Assembly: GCA_003552795.1 (NCBI GenBank)
Contig: PUOM01000319.1
Span: 1-34,048, forward strand
Direction of reading: 5' to 3'
Length of the DNA: 34,048 nucleotides
Source of the DNA: Halomonas sp.
GTDB taxonomy: Bacteria > Pseudomonadota > Gammaproteobacteria > Pseudomonadales > Halomonadaceae
The notes under the pieces are model-generated. The model had not been told where the DNA came from. It made no database searches and was given only the letters and a program-made list of their open reading frames with translations. Made by a program: the position numbers and the translations under genes. Positions 22,597 through 30,846 of this stretch are shown piece by piece (positions within the stretch are counted from its first letter, which is position 1; every line of letters begins with the position of its first letter).

Positions 22597-23165
22597 ACCG
22601 CGCTATCCCTCGGCACTGTCGGGTGCCCTGGGTCAAGGCTGCCTCGGCCCCATGCCGCTGGCTTGCCTTGGCAGTGGCCGCCACTCCCGGGCCAGCTGAC
22701 GCAGTCGCCTTCAGCGATGCCCAGGCGCTCGAAGAGGCCGGCGTTGACCTCCAGCGCCGCTCGGTAGGGCACCCCGGGGTAGGTCACCGGACACTCCGCC
22801 GGATTCTCCGAGGCGCAGGGCCACATGGTGAAGATCGCCGCGATACGCCCCTCCTCGCCGATAAAGGCGATATCCAGGGGGATAAGGGTGCGATACATCC
22901 AGAAGCCGCTGCGGGCTGACTGAGTCGACCGATAGAGGAACAGCATGCCGGCCTCCTCGTCGAGGTACTCGCGCTCCATCAGGCCTCGACTGCGCTCGCT
23001 GGTGGTGCGCGCCACCTCCACGTCAAACCGCTGCGGCCCCTGGGCGGCGTGCACCACCAGCGGCTGCACCTCCAGACCGCCGGGGCCACGCGCCTCGGCC
23101 GCCACGCCCGGCGGGAGGGCCAGCAGCAGCGCCAGCATCAGCCCGCGTTGCCGAATTCCCGTCAT
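22581..23165 (-). CDS. Exported DUF192 protein coupled to modC
   Basis: A 194-residue protein with a signal peptide (hydrophobic 9-18, cleavage near AAEA at 22-25) and a DUF192 domain: FDVEVARTTSERSRGLMERE, GMLFLY, FWMYRTLIPLDIAFIGEEGRI and a final AALEVNAGLFERLGIAEGD. A ~35-residue Gly/Pro-rich tail with no family match follows. The start ATG overlaps the modC stop (ATGA at 23165-23162), so it is translated as part of the molybdate operon. DUF192 function is not known. The shared operon suggests a periplasmic accessory role, but the linkage could be incidental. The first residues of the gene also allow a second Met at residue 10, which would weaken the signal peptide. Confidence 0.8.
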   Translation of the reverse strand: MTGIRQRGLMLALLLALPPGVAAEARGPGGLEVQPLVVHAAQGPQRFDVEVARTTSERSRGLMEREYLDEEAGMLFLYRSTQSARSGFWMYRTLIPLDIAFIGEEGRIAAIFTMWPCASENPAECPVTYPGVPYRAALEVNAGLFERLGIAEGDCVSWPGSGGHCQGKPAAWGRGSLDPGHPTVPRDSAVQSAP

Positions 23166-24304
23166 CCTGTCGTCCTCGTCGTGGCCGGCGGCGTCTCCGC
23201 CCCCATCAGGTGGATACCCGCGGCGAGCAGCGAGACCTGCACCTCCTCGCCCCGGGCCAGACCGTTGCGGCGCGCCGCATGGGTGGCGATCTCGAAGCCC
23301 AGGGTGCGCTCGGTATGCTCGAAGGCCAGTGCCACCGACGTCACCCCGCCCAGCACCACCAGGGAGTCGACCCGGGCCCGGACAGGGTTCTCCCGCTCCC
23401 CCCGGGAGGGTCGCCCGCGCCGATGCAGCACCACATCCGAGGGGGGCAGATACCAGGTGACCCGCTCGCCGACGGGCAGCGATTCGAGCCCTGCCGCCAC
23501 CTCCAGACGCCAGGGCCCCCAGGCCAGACGCCGCTCGCCGCCCTCCTCCACCACCTCTCCCGCGAAGAGGTTGTGGCGGTCCAGCACCCGGGCCACCTCC
23601 GCCGAGACCGGGCGGCGGAACAGCGCATCGGGCGGGCCCGCCTGCAGGCTGCGTCCGCCGTGCAGCACGCAGAGGCGATCGGCCAGGGCGGCGGCCTCGT
23701 CCAGATCGTGGGTCACCAGCACGATGGGGATGCGGATCTGTTCGCGCAGCATGGCCAGCTCGCGCTGCAGGCGGCGCCGGGTCACCTGGTCCACCGCCGA
23801 GAAAGGCTCGTCGAGCAGCAGCACCCGCGGCTGGCGGGCCAGGGCCCGGGCCAGGGCCACCCGCTGACGCTGGCCCCCGGAGAGCCGCGCCGGGTGGCGC
23901 GCCTCCAGGCCCGCGAGATGCACCCGTTCGAGCCAGGCGGTCGCCTGGCGGCGGCGCTCCCGGGGCGGCAGATGATCCAGGGCCACCATGACGTTGCCCA
24001 GGGCGGTGAGGTGGGGAAAGAGCGCATAGTCCTGGAAGACCAGCCCCACCCGGCGCCCCTGGGGCGGCAGGGAGAGCCGGCGCGCGGCGTCGAACCACGC
24101 CTCGCCGCCGCAGTCGATCCGCCCGCCGGCGGGGCGGTAGAGGCCGGCGATGGCGCGCAGCAGGGTGGTCTTGCCGCTGCCCGAGGGCCCCACCAGGGCC
24201 AGCAGCTCGCCGGCCTCGCAGTGGAAGTCGGCGGCCAGGGGAATGGGGCCCGCCTGGTGCAGACTCACCGTCAGGCGACCGGGCGACGCGATGCGTTCAG
24301 ACAC
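23162..24304 (-). CDS. modC: Molybdate ABC transporter ATP-binding protein
   Basis: A 380-residue ABC ATPase. Walker A GPSGSGKTT (39-47), Q-loop FQDYALFPH, signature LSGGQRQRVALARAL, Walker B LLLDEPFSAVD and switch VTHDLDEA are all intact. The C-terminal ~130 residues form a MOP/TOBE-type molybdate-binding domain (VRARVDSLVVLGG... to the end). GTG at 24304 is chosen: GGAGG lies six bases upstream and it overlaps the modB stop by eight bases. The partner genes modB and modA lie directly upstream and DUF192 overlaps downstream, so four genes are tightly coupled. It powers molybdate import for molybdenum enzymes. Tungstate as substrate cannot be excluded. Confidence 0.88.
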   Translation of the reverse strand: MSERIASPGRLTVSLHQAGPIPLAADFHCEAGELLALVGPSGSGKTTLLRAIAGLYRPAGGRIDCGGEAWFDAARRLSLPPQGRRVGLVFQDYALFPHLTALGNVMVALDHLPPRERRRQATAWLERVHLAGLEARHPARLSGGQRQRVALARALARQPRVLLLDEPFSAVDQVTRRRLQRELAMLREQIRIPIVLVTHDLDEAAALADRLCVLHGGRSLQAGPPDALFRRPVSAEVARVLDRHNLFAGEVVEEGGERRLAWGPWRLEVAAGLESLPVGERVTWYLPPSDVVLHRRGRPSRGERENPVRARVDSLVVLGGVTSVALAFEHTERTLGFEIATHAARRNGLARGEEVQVSLLAAGIHLMGAETPPATTRTTG

Positions 24305-24965
24305 GCCGCCACCTCCGCCGGCCCGCCAGGCCGTAGACCACGCCGATGGTGAGGAAGGAGACCAGCAGCAGCATGGCCGACATGATCCCCGCCCCGGTCT
24401 CGTCGAAGGCCTGCACCCGGTCATAGATGGCGATGGCCAGGGTGCGGGTCTCGCCGTCGATGGCACCCCCCACCATCAGGATCACCCCGAACTCGCCCAG
24501 GGTATGGGCGAAGGTGAGCGCCAGGGCCGAGATGATCCCCGGCCACACCAGGGGCAGCTCGATGCGCAGGAAGGTCTGCCAGGGGGAAAGCCCACTGCAC
24601 CAGGCCGCCTCGCGCAGATTGGCCGGCACCGTCTCGAAGGCGCGCTGGATCGGCTGCACCGCGAAGGGCAGGTTGGCCACCAGCGAGGCGATCAGGATGC
24701 CGGTGAAGGTGAAGTTGAGCCCGGAGCCGAACAGCCGGGCCCAGAGTCCGCCGAAGGGCGCCTCGGTGCCGAAGGCCTGCATCAGGTAGAAGCCCAGCAC
24801 CGTGGGCGGCATCACCAGCGGCAGCGCCACCAGCGCCTCGCACAGCGGCTTGCCGCGAAAGCGGGCGGTGGCCAGGGCGCGCCCCAGCCACAGCCCCACC
24901 GGCAGCAGCAGCAGGCAGGTGAAGACGGCCAGGCGCAGTGAGACCGAGAGGGCCGTCCAGTCCAT
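24297..24965 (-). CDS. modB: Molybdate ABC transporter permease
   Basis: A 222-residue inner-membrane permease with five to six hydrophobic segments. Typical ModB parts are ALVALPLVMPPTVLGFYLM (44-62), the coupling loop around EAAWCSGLSPWQTFLRIELPL (near 136-156) and FAHTLGEFGVILMVGG. The start ATG shares a base with the modA stop (TGATG at 24967-24963), and its own stop lies inside the modC start region, so translation is coupled on both sides. The length is normal for ModB. Confidence 0.9.
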   Translation of the reverse strand: MDWTALSVSLRLAVFTCLLLLPVGLWLGRALATARFRGKPLCEALVALPLVMPPTVLGFYLMQAFGTEAPFGGLWARLFGSGLNFTFTGILIASLVANLPFAVQPIQRAFETVPANLREAAWCSGLSPWQTFLRIELPLVWPGIISALALTFAHTLGEFGVILMVGGAIDGETRTLAIAIYDRVQAFDETGAGIMSAMLLLVSFLTIGVVYGLAGRRRWRRV

Positions 24966-25792
24966 CAGGGCGCGGTCTCACCCGCGACGGTGGGTTGACG
25001 GCCCTCGCCCGGCAAGCGGAAGCCGTAATCGATCAGGATCGAGCGGGCCTCCTCTTCCTGCAGCCAGGCGTAGAAGGCCCGCGCCGTCTCCCCGGCCCCC
25101 TCGACCAGCGCCATGCGCTGCACCAGCGGCGCATGCCAGGCCTCGGGGATCAGCACGTGCTCGCTGCGCTCGGCAAGCGCCGGGGCCAGCGCCAGGGACC
25201 AGGCCACCAGGCCGCCGCGGGCGTCGCTGCTCAGCGCGAACTGGGCCGCCTGGGAGACGTTCTCGCCGAGCACGCGCAGCGGTGCGCTCTCCGCCCAGAG
25301 GCCGGCATGCTCCAGCGCCTGTCGCGCGGCCACCCCGTAGGGGGCGTGGTCCGGGTTGGCCAGAGCGATACGCGGTCTGCCCTCTCCTGCCGCCTGAGCC
25401 GCCAGCGACTCCCGCACCCCGGTCAGGGGGTCTTCCTCGTCCGGCAGGTCATCGCGACCGGGACGCTGCATCCACACCAGCCGACCGATGGCGTAGACCA
25501 CGCCCGCGTCCTCGGTGCGTCCCTCGTCATGCAGCGCCAGCACATAGGCCTCGTCGGCGGAGAGGTAGAGCTCGAAGGGCGCCCCCTGTGCGATCTGGCG
25601 ACGGAAGTTGCCCGAGGAGCCGAAGTTGAGGCGCAGATCGCGGCCGGTCTCGGCGCGAAAGCGCTCGGCGGCCTCGGTCAGGGCGAACTGCAGATCCGAG
25701 GCCGCCGCCACCGTGGGCACCTCGGCCTTGAGCAGGGTGGCCGGGAAGAGCAGCACCAGGCCGAACAGCCAGGCCGCGTATCGTGAACGCAT
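24965..25792 (-). CDS. modA: Molybdate-binding periplasmic protein
   Basis: A 275-residue exported binding protein. The signal peptide (RYAAWLFGLVLLFPATLLKA) is followed by the ModA oxyanion motifs VAAASDL and FGSSGNFRRQI; later landmarks are FELYLSADEAYV and a region ANPDHAPYGVAARQAL that contacts the anion. ATG at 25792 is preferred over 25864 because the signal peptide starts there and GGAG lies upstream. It heads the modABC-DUF192 operon. I see no ModE box (no TATATAACG-type palindrome) in the 109 bases upstream, and no modE gene in the window, so regulation is not the E. coli kind as far as the window shows. Confidence 0.88.
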   Translation of the reverse strand: MRSRYAAWLFGLVLLFPATLLKAEVPTVAAASDLQFALTEAAERFRAETGRDLRLNFGSSGNFRRQIAQGAPFELYLSADEAYVLALHDEGRTEDAGVVYAIGRLVWMQRPGRDDLPDEEDPLTGVRESLAAQAAGEGRPRIALANPDHAPYGVAARQALEHAGLWAESAPLRVLGENVSQAAQFALSSDARGGLVAWSLALAPALAERSEHVLIPEAWHAPLVQRMALVEGAGETARAFYAWLQEEEARSILIDYGFRLPGEGRQPTVAGETAP

Positions 25793-25901
25793 GACGGTCT
25801 CCGCAGGGGTCGGGATGCGCGCATTGTCGACCAGGGCCCGGGCCGCGACAAGGCCAGGCGTCACCCCTGGCGCCCGGCCCTGACCGAGGTCAAGCCGCGC
25901 C

Positions 25902-26633
25902 TCAGGCGTCCACCGTCGCGGCGCCGAAGATCGCCTTGAGGTCGGTACCGCTGCCGCGGGGGCCCAGGTCGAGCAGCCCCTCGAGATTCACCAGATGCTG
26001 GGCCAGGGCAGCCCGGGCGCCTTCGGCGTCGCCGGCGGCCAGGGCGTCGAGCAGGCGAGCGTGATCGCCGGCCAGATAGCAGGAGGCCAGGGAGGCGCGC
26101 TTGTAGAGGGCGATGACGATGGAGGTGCGCAGCACCAGGTCGGTGAGCATGCTGCCGAGCACCCGGTTGGGCGACAGTTCGGCGAGGCGATGGTGGATCG
26201 CCAGGGAGTGGCCGATGCGCGCCGGCTCGTCACCCCGGGCGTGGGCCGCGGCCTCCGCCTCGGCCTCCGCCGCCAGCGCCTCAAGGGCATCGCCCCCCAG
26301 GCGCCCGGCCAGCAGCGAGACCACTTCCCCCTCCACCAGGCGGCGGGCGTCGAAGGTCTCGCGGGTCTCCTCCACGCTGGGGGCACGCACCCGGGAGATC
26401 TGGTTGGGGCGCTGGTCGACCACATGGTCGGCGGCCAGACGCGTCAGGGCGCGGCGCACCACCGAGCGGCTCACCCCGAAGATCTCCCCCAGCGCCACCT
26501 CGGGCAGGCGGGTGCCCGGCGGCAGGCGCTGAGCCAGCACCGCCTGGCGCACCTGATCGACGATATGCCGATCGCTGATTCGCCCGCCCGCCCGTACGAC
26601 GGCCTCGACGTCTTCCTTCCAGCTCCTGCTCAT
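25902..26633 (-). CDS. GntR-family regulator with FCD domain
   Basis: A 243-residue transcription regulator. An N-terminal winged helix (about 18-85) has RLPEVALGEIFGVSRSVVRRALTRLAADHVV, and the FCD effector domain (about 95-225) is helical, with acidic/histidine metal-site residues scattered as usual (ETFDARRLVE, H in AIHHRLAE, GDHARLLDAL). ATG at 26633 is preferred to a start at 26678; the Shine-Dalgarno (GGGGG) is modest. A TGTATACA palindrome lies 72 bases upstream. It lies between modABC and the glyoxylate genes, all on the same strand. Regulators of this class often control purine, allantoin or glyoxylate catabolism, which would fit the neighbours; the assignment of targets is inferred. 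Confidence 0.84.
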   Translation of the reverse strand: MSRSWKEDVEAVVRAGGRISDRHIVDQVRQAVLAQRLPPGTRLPEVALGEIFGVSRSVVRRALTRLAADHVVDQRPNQISRVRAPSVEETRETFDARRLVEGEVVSLLAGRLGGDALEALAAEAEAEAAAHARGDEPARIGHSLAIHHRLAELSPNRVLGSMLTDLVLRTSIVIALYKRASLASCYLAGDHARLLDALAAGDAEGARAALAQHLVNLEGLLDLGPRGSGTDLKAIFGAATVDA

Positions 26634-26704
26634 GTCACGCCCCCGTGTCGCCTGCCGGCACCTTCGCACTTTTTGCACCCACTGGCCACACGCTGCCGCC
26701 TTTA

Positions 26705-26712
26705 TGTATACA
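26705..26712. promoter_or_regulatory. TGTATACA palindrome upstream of the GntR gene
   Basis: A perfect 8-base palindrome in the 82-base gap between pyk and gntR. FCD-type GntR regulators commonly bind short palindromes built around GTATAC or GTNNAC. On the minus strand it continues as GTATACATAA, and GTATACAAAA occurs at the start of the gcl promoter (33482-33473), nine of ten bases alike. Confidence 0.4.
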
Positions 26713-26715
26713 GAA

Positions 26716-28200
26716 CTAGCCGCCGTGACTCTCGTTCACATCGAGGATCTTCATCGTGTTGGTGCCGCCGTGGGCGTTCATGTGGTCGCCCCGGGTCAGG
26801 ATCACATGGTCGCCCTGCTCGGCGATCCCCTTCTCCACCAGCAGCGAGAGGGCCCGCTCGTTGAGCTCGAGAGGCGTCATGTCACGGGTGTCGAAGGGCA
26901 GCGAGACCACCCCGCGGTAGAGGGCCATGCGCCGCTGGGCGATGGCGCTGTGCGCCAGGCCGACGATTGGCAGCCCCGAGCGGATGCGCGAGGCGATCAG
27001 CGGCGTATAGCCGGTGGAGGTCATGCAGGCGATGGCCGCCACCCCCGACAGGTGGTTGGCGGCGTACATGGCCGAGAGCGCGATGGTCTCGTCGATCCGC
27101 GAGAACCCCTCGTGGATGCGGTGGCCGGAGGCCTGGGCGATTCGCTCGCGCTCGGCGCCCAGGCAGACGCGGTCGATGGCCTCGATGGTCTCCACCGGGA
27201 AGTCGCCGGCGGCGGTCTCGGCGGAGAGCATCACCGCGTCGGTGCCGTCGAGCACGGCGTTGGCCACGTCGAACACCTCGGCCCGGGTGGGCAGCGGCGA
27301 CTCGATCATCGACTCCATCATCTGGGTGGCGGTGATCACCGCCCGGTTGAGGCTGCGAGCGCGCTTGATGATGCGCTTCTGCATGCCGATCAGCTGGGCG
27401 TCGCCGATCTCCACGCCGAGATCGCCCCGGGCCACCATCACCGCCTCGCTGGCCGAGATGATGCCGTCCAGAGTCGCCTCGTCGGCTACCGCCTCGGCGC
27501 GCTCCAGCTTGGCCACCAGGCCGATCTCGCGGCCGGCCTCGCCGAGCAGGTCGCGGGCCTCCTGCATGTCGGCGGCGCTGCGCGGAAAGGAGACCGCCAG
27601 GTAATCCACGCCGATCTCGACGGCGGTGGCGAGATCCGCGCGATCCTTGTCGGTGAGCGCCGGCGCCGAGAGGCCGCCGCCCTGCTTGTTGATGCCCTTG
27701 TTGTTGGAGAGCTTGCCGCCCACCACCACGCTGGTGTGGATCTCGCGACCCTGGACGGTAGTGACGTCGAGCACCACCCGGCCATCGTCGAGCAGCAGGC
27801 GGTCGCCCGGGGCCACGTCGTCGATCAGCTGCTGATAGTCGCAGCCGACCCGGGCGGCATCGCCGGCGTTGCCGTCCAGCGCCATGTCGAGAATGAAGGA
27901 GGCGCCCTCCTCGAGGGTGACGGCGCCGTCCGCAAAGCGGGCGATGCGGATCTTGGGGCCCTGGAGGTCGCCTAGGGCGGCGACGCTTCTGCCCAGGCGA
28001 TCGGCGATCTCGCGGACCCGGGTCAGGCGCTGGCGGTGGTCGGAGGCCGAACCGTGGGAGAAGTTGAGGCGCACCACGTCGACGCCGGCCGCGATCATCG
28101 CCTCCAGCACGCCCTCGCGGTCGCTGGCCGGGCCCAGGGTGGCAACGATCTTGGTGCGGCGGATGGGGTCATGGATGGGAGCGTGGGGGGGAAACGTCAT
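26716..28200 (-). CDS. pyk: Pyruvate kinase
   Basis: A 494-residue pyruvate kinase that makes pyruvate and ATP from phosphoenolpyruvate. The N-terminal [13 protein letters not shown], the substrate region VRLNFSHG, Lys in [23 protein letters not shown] and the signature [21 protein letters not shown] are complete; the C-terminal allosteric domain is present. The start ATG overlaps the stop of the glycerate 2-kinase gene (ATGA, four bases). The same gene pair (ttuD-ttuE) is known from tartrate and glycerate utilisation operons. 2-phosphoglycerate from the kinase needs only enolase to reach the substrate of this enzyme, so it is probably the operon-dedicated isozyme, with another pyruvate kinase elsewhere in the genome (inference). 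Confidence 0.9.
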   Translation of the reverse strand: MTFPPHAPIHDPIRRTKIVATLGPASDREGVLEAMIAAGVDVVRLNFSHGSASDHRQRLTRVREIADRLGRSVAALGDLQGPKIRIARFADGAVTLEEGASFILDMALDGNAGDAARVGCDYQQLIDDVAPGDRLLLDDGRVVLDVTTVQGREIHTSVVVGGKLSNNKGINKQGGGLSAPALTDKDRADLATAVEIGVDYLAVSFPRSAADMQEARDLLGEAGREIGLVAKLERAEAVADEATLDGIISASEAVMVARGDLGVEIGDAQLIGMQKRIIKRARSLNRAVITATQMMESMIESPLPTRAEVFDVANAVLDGTDAVMLSAETAAGDFPVETIEAIDRVCLGAERERIAQASGHRIHEGFSRIDETIALSAMYAANHLSGVAAIACMTSTGYTPLIASRIRSGLPIVGLAHSAIAQRRMALYRGVVSLPFDTRDMTPLELNERALSLLVEKGIAEQGDHVILTRGDHMNAHGGTNTMKILDVNESHGG

Positions 28201-29543
28201 GGTGTCCTCGGCAAGACCAGAATGGCTCGGAAATCGTTGACATTGGTGCGCGTCGGCCCGGTCAGGATCAGCCGGTCGAGCACCTGGAAGAAAGTATACG
28301 CGTCATTACGTGACAGGTAATCGTGGGAGTCGAGGCCGAGGGCCCGGGCACGCGGCCAGTCACCGGGGCCGAACAGGGCGCCGGCGTTATCCTCGGAGCC
28401 GTCGATGCCGTCGGTATCGATGGCCAGGGCATGAATGCCCGCGGCGCCTTTCAGGGCCTCGAAGAGCCCCAGCAGGTACTCGACGTTGCGACCGCCGCGG
28501 CCGTCGCCGCGCACGGTGACGCTGGTCTCGCCGCCGGAGAGCAGCAGCAGCGGCCGCGTCGCCCCCTCCTCCCGGCGCGCATCGCGCAGGGAAAGCGCCA
28601 GGCGCCCCTGAGCCCGTCCCAGCTCGCGCGCCTCGCCCTCCAGATCATCGCCCAGCAGGCGCACCTCGACCCCGGCCGCCTCGGCGGCGGAGCGGGCGGC
28701 CTCGAGGGCATCCGCCGCCCGGGCCAGCACCCAGGCTTCGTCACGGGCAAAGCCGGGATCGGCGGCGGACGGGGCGTCGCAGGTCTGGGCCAGGTGGTCG
28801 CGGACGCTTCCCGGCAGCTCGATGGCATGGCGCTCGAGAATGGCCAGGGCGTCGGCCGGCGTGGAGGCATCCGGCAGGGTCGGGCCGGAGGCGACCAGAG
28901 AGGGCGCGTCGCCCGGCACGTCGGAGATCAGCCAGGTCACCACCCGGGCCGGATGGGCCGCCGCCGCGAGCCGTCCGCCCTTGATGGCAGAGAGGTGGCG
29001 ACGCACGGTGTTGATCTCGCGAATCGGCGCCCCGCAGCGCAGCAGCGCCCGGTTGACCGCCTGCTTCTCGGCCAGGCTGATGCCCGGGGCCGGCAGGCTC
29101 ATCAGCGCCGAGCCGCCACCGGAGACCAGGGCGATCACCCGGTCCTCCTCGCCGAGCCCCGCCACCGCCTCGAGCATGCGCCGGGCCGCCCGCTCGCCCA
29201 GGTCGTCGGGCATGGGGTGGGCAGCCTCGAGCACCTCGATACGCTCGCAGGAGGCGGCCGGGGCCTGCGGGCCGTGACCGTAGCGGGTGACCACCAGGCC
29301 CTCGAGCGGCGCCGCGGGCCGGTGAGCCTGCCAGGCGCGCTCCAGGGCCGCGGCCATGGCGGCGGCGGCCTTGCCGGCCCCCACCACCAGGGTACGCCCG
29401 GCGGCGGGCTCGGGCAGCCGACCCTCGAGCAGGGTATCGGGATGCACCGCCGCCACGGCGGTGTCGGCCAGCTCGCGCAGCCAGACGAGGGCATCGGCCT
29501 CGCTGGCCAGCGGCGGTGTCTCCAGGGATGGGATCGCGGTCAT
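28197..29543 (-). CDS. ttuD: MOFRL-family glycerate 2-kinase
   Basis: A 448-residue cytoplasmic kinase of the DUF4147/MOFRL type that phosphorylates D-glycerate to 2-phosphoglycerate. Landmarks are [12 protein letters not shown] near 55-66, [14 protein letters not shown] (about 138-151), [12 protein letters not shown] and GRNVEYLLG in the MOFRL part, and [14 protein letters not shown] near the end. The old annotation hydroxypyruvate reductase (TtuD) refers to the same family; kinase activity is the better supported function. ATG at 29543 is preferred over 29582 because AGGAG lies seven bases upstream. It is coupled to pyk downstream. Upstream, 240 bases with several hairpins separate it from the reductase gene, so it may be transcribed separately or through an attenuator. 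Confidence 0.85.
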   Translation of the reverse strand: MTAIPSLETPPLASEADALVWLRELADTAVAAVHPDTLLEGRLPEPAAGRTLVVGAGKAAAAMAAALERAWQAHRPAAPLEGLVVTRYGHGPQAPAASCERIEVLEAAHPMPDDLGERAARRMLEAVAGLGEEDRVIALVSGGGSALMSLPAPGISLAEKQAVNRALLRCGAPIREINTVRRHLSAIKGGRLAAAAHPARVVTWLISDVPGDAPSLVASGPTLPDASTPADALAILERHAIELPGSVRDHLAQTCDAPSAADPGFARDEAWVLARAADALEAARSAAEAAGVEVRLLGDDLEGEARELGRAQGRLALSLRDARREEGATRPLLLLSGGETSVTVRGDGRGGRNVEYLLGLFEALKGAAGIHALAIDTDGIDGSEDNAGALFGPGDWPRARALGLDSHDYLSRNDAYTFFQVLDRLILTGPTRTNVNDFRAILVLPRTP

Positions 29544-29620
29544 GGGCGCTCCTCGCGGCGGGTCCGGCGTCGGCAGGGCCACCGACGACGAAAGAAAAAA
29601 CGGGAAGGAATTCGGGAGTC

Positions 29621-29661
29621 AAAAAGGCCCGACGGCGGGCGGGGTTGCCCCGCCGCCGGGC
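29621..29661 (-). terminator. Terminator after the tartronate semialdehyde reductase gene
   Basis: GCCCGACGGCGGG (29627-29639) pairs with the segment ending at 29661 with one mismatch (about 12 of 13 pairs). On the minus strand it is followed by CCTTTTTGAC, a proper T-tract. It lies 122 bases beyond the reductase stop and 78 bases before the glycerate kinase start. Confidence 0.65.
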
Positions 29662-29663
29662 AA

Positions 29664-29762
29664 GGCCGCCTTGCGGCGGCCGCGAGACAGACGACGACCC
29701 GACGCCTGCCTCAGGGAGCAGTCACCTCCCTGTCGCCGCCACCTCATTCTGCGAGGTGGCGG
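29664..29762. repeat. Three further hairpins in the garR-ttuD gap
   Basis: Three inverted repeats stand in a row: 29664-29670 with 29675-29681 (7 pairs, loop TTGC), 29712-29718 with 29726-29732 (7 pairs), and 29736-29745 with 29753-29762 (10 pairs, loop ATTCTGC). With the terminator next to them, four stems fill 29621-29762. This gap holds no ORF I can support. Confidence 0.5.
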
Positions 29763-29783
29763 AGCGACTCATGCCTGGCCGGC

Positions 29784-30671
29784 TCACCGCTGGTCGACAC
29801 GATGGTCGGCCAGCGCTTCCAGGGCGCGCAGGATGCCGGCATGGTCCCAGTCGGCGCCGCCCCGGGCCGCACAGGCCTGGAACAGCTGCTGGGCGTTGGC
29901 GGTGCCGGGCAGCGCCAGGTCGAGGCTGCGCGCGCCCTCCAGCGCCAGGTTGAGATCCTTCTGGTGCAGCTTGATCTTGAAGCCGGGAGCGAAGCTGCCC
30001 TCGATCATCCGCGCACCGTGGACGTCGAGAATCTTCGACTGGGCCAGGCCGCCGAGCAGCGACTCGCGCACCCTGGCCACGTCGGCGCCGGCCTTCGAAG
30101 CGAACAGCAGCCCCTCGGCCACCGCCTCGATGGTCAGGGCCACCACGATCTGGTTGGCCACCTTGCAGGTCTGGCCGGCGCCGTGGCCGCCGATATGGGT
30201 GATGGTCTTGCCCATCACCTCGAGAACCGGCCTGGCGCGGGTGAAGCCCTCCTGGGTGGCGCCCACCATGATGGTGAGGGCCGCGTTGATGGCCCCGCCC
30301 TCGCCGCCGGAGACCGGGGCGTCGACGTACTCGCCGCCGGCCTCATGGATGCGTTCGGCAAAGCCCTGGGTGGCGATGGGGGCGATGGAGCTCATGTCGA
30401 TCACCAGGGTGCCGGGCTTGAGCCCCTCGATGACGCCGCCCTCGCCGAACAGCACTGCCTCCACGTCCGGGGTGTCCGGGACCATGGTGATGATCACCTC
30501 GGCCTCGGCGGCCACCGCCGCGGGGCTATCGAGTTCGCGCAGGCCCTTCTCGGCCAGGGTGGCGTCCAGGGTGCCGCGGCGGACGGTGACCAGCTCGTGG
30601 CCGGCGTCCAGCAGGTGGCCCGCCATGGGGCGGCCCATGATGCCGAGGCCAATAAATCCGATCTTGCTCAT
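29784..30671 (-). CDS. glxR: Tartronate semialdehyde reductase (2-hydroxy-3-oxopropionate reductase)
   Basis: A 295-residue beta-hydroxyacid dehydrogenase that reduces tartronate semialdehyde to D-glycerate with NAD(P)H. The Rossmann motif is GFIGLGIMGRPMA (5-17); the substrate motif is DAPVSGGEGGA (117-127); catalytic Lys170 lies in GQTCKVANQ. The family motif and length match GarR/GlxR of E. coli. Two ATGs stand in tandem (30674 and 30671); the second is preferred because AGGAG (30683-30679) is then seven bases away, as in most genes here. It lies downstream of hyi with a 175-base gap containing two GTCAGACC repeats. It takes the product of Gcl. Confidence 0.9.
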   Translation of the reverse strand: MSKIGFIGLGIMGRPMAGHLLDAGHELVTVRRGTLDATLAEKGLRELDSPAAVAAEAEVIITMVPDTPDVEAVLFGEGGVIEGLKPGTLVIDMSSIAPIATQGFAERIHEAGGEYVDAPVSGGEGGAINAALTIMVGATQEGFTRARPVLEVMGKTITHIGGHGAGQTCKVANQIVVALTIEAVAEGLLFASKAGADVARVRESLLGGLAQSKILDVHGARMIEGSFAPGFKIKLHQKDLNLALEGARSLDLALPGTANAQQLFQACAARGGADWDHAGILRALEALADHRVDQR

Positions 30672-30719
30672 CATCTCTCTCCTCTTGTCTCTCTTGTCGT
30701 GCGCATTGATGGCCGCTTT

Positions 30720-30831
30720 GGAGTCAGACCCTGAGGCCTCCCCACGAATAACCGAATAAAATCAACTGCCTGCCGGTATCTCGGTGCGACTTTGCCAGCG
30801 TTGGCGGGCCCTGAGGGGTCAGACCCCAAGG
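30720..30831. repeat. Two copies of a GGRGTCAGACCC element
   Basis: GGAGTCAGACCCTGAGG (30720-30736) and GGGGTCAGACCCCAAGG (30815-30831) match at 14 of 17 bases. The second copy includes the palindrome GGGGTC-A-GACCCC. GGGGTCAGA-type short intergenic repeats are common in gammaproteobacteria and are often linked to RAYT/REP elements. They lie between hyi and glxR on the minus strand. Confidence 0.5.
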
Positions 30832-30846
30832 GGACCGCCAGTGCCT

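Noticed and set aside
25793-25901. ModE operator upstream of modA
   Set aside because: No TATATAA-N-TTATATA-like palindrome is present; the gap is GC-rich.
28293-28298. GTATAC inside ttuD as a regulator site
   Set aside because: It lies within coding sequence near the C-terminus (YTFF region), and at this base composition two or three chance copies are expected in the window.
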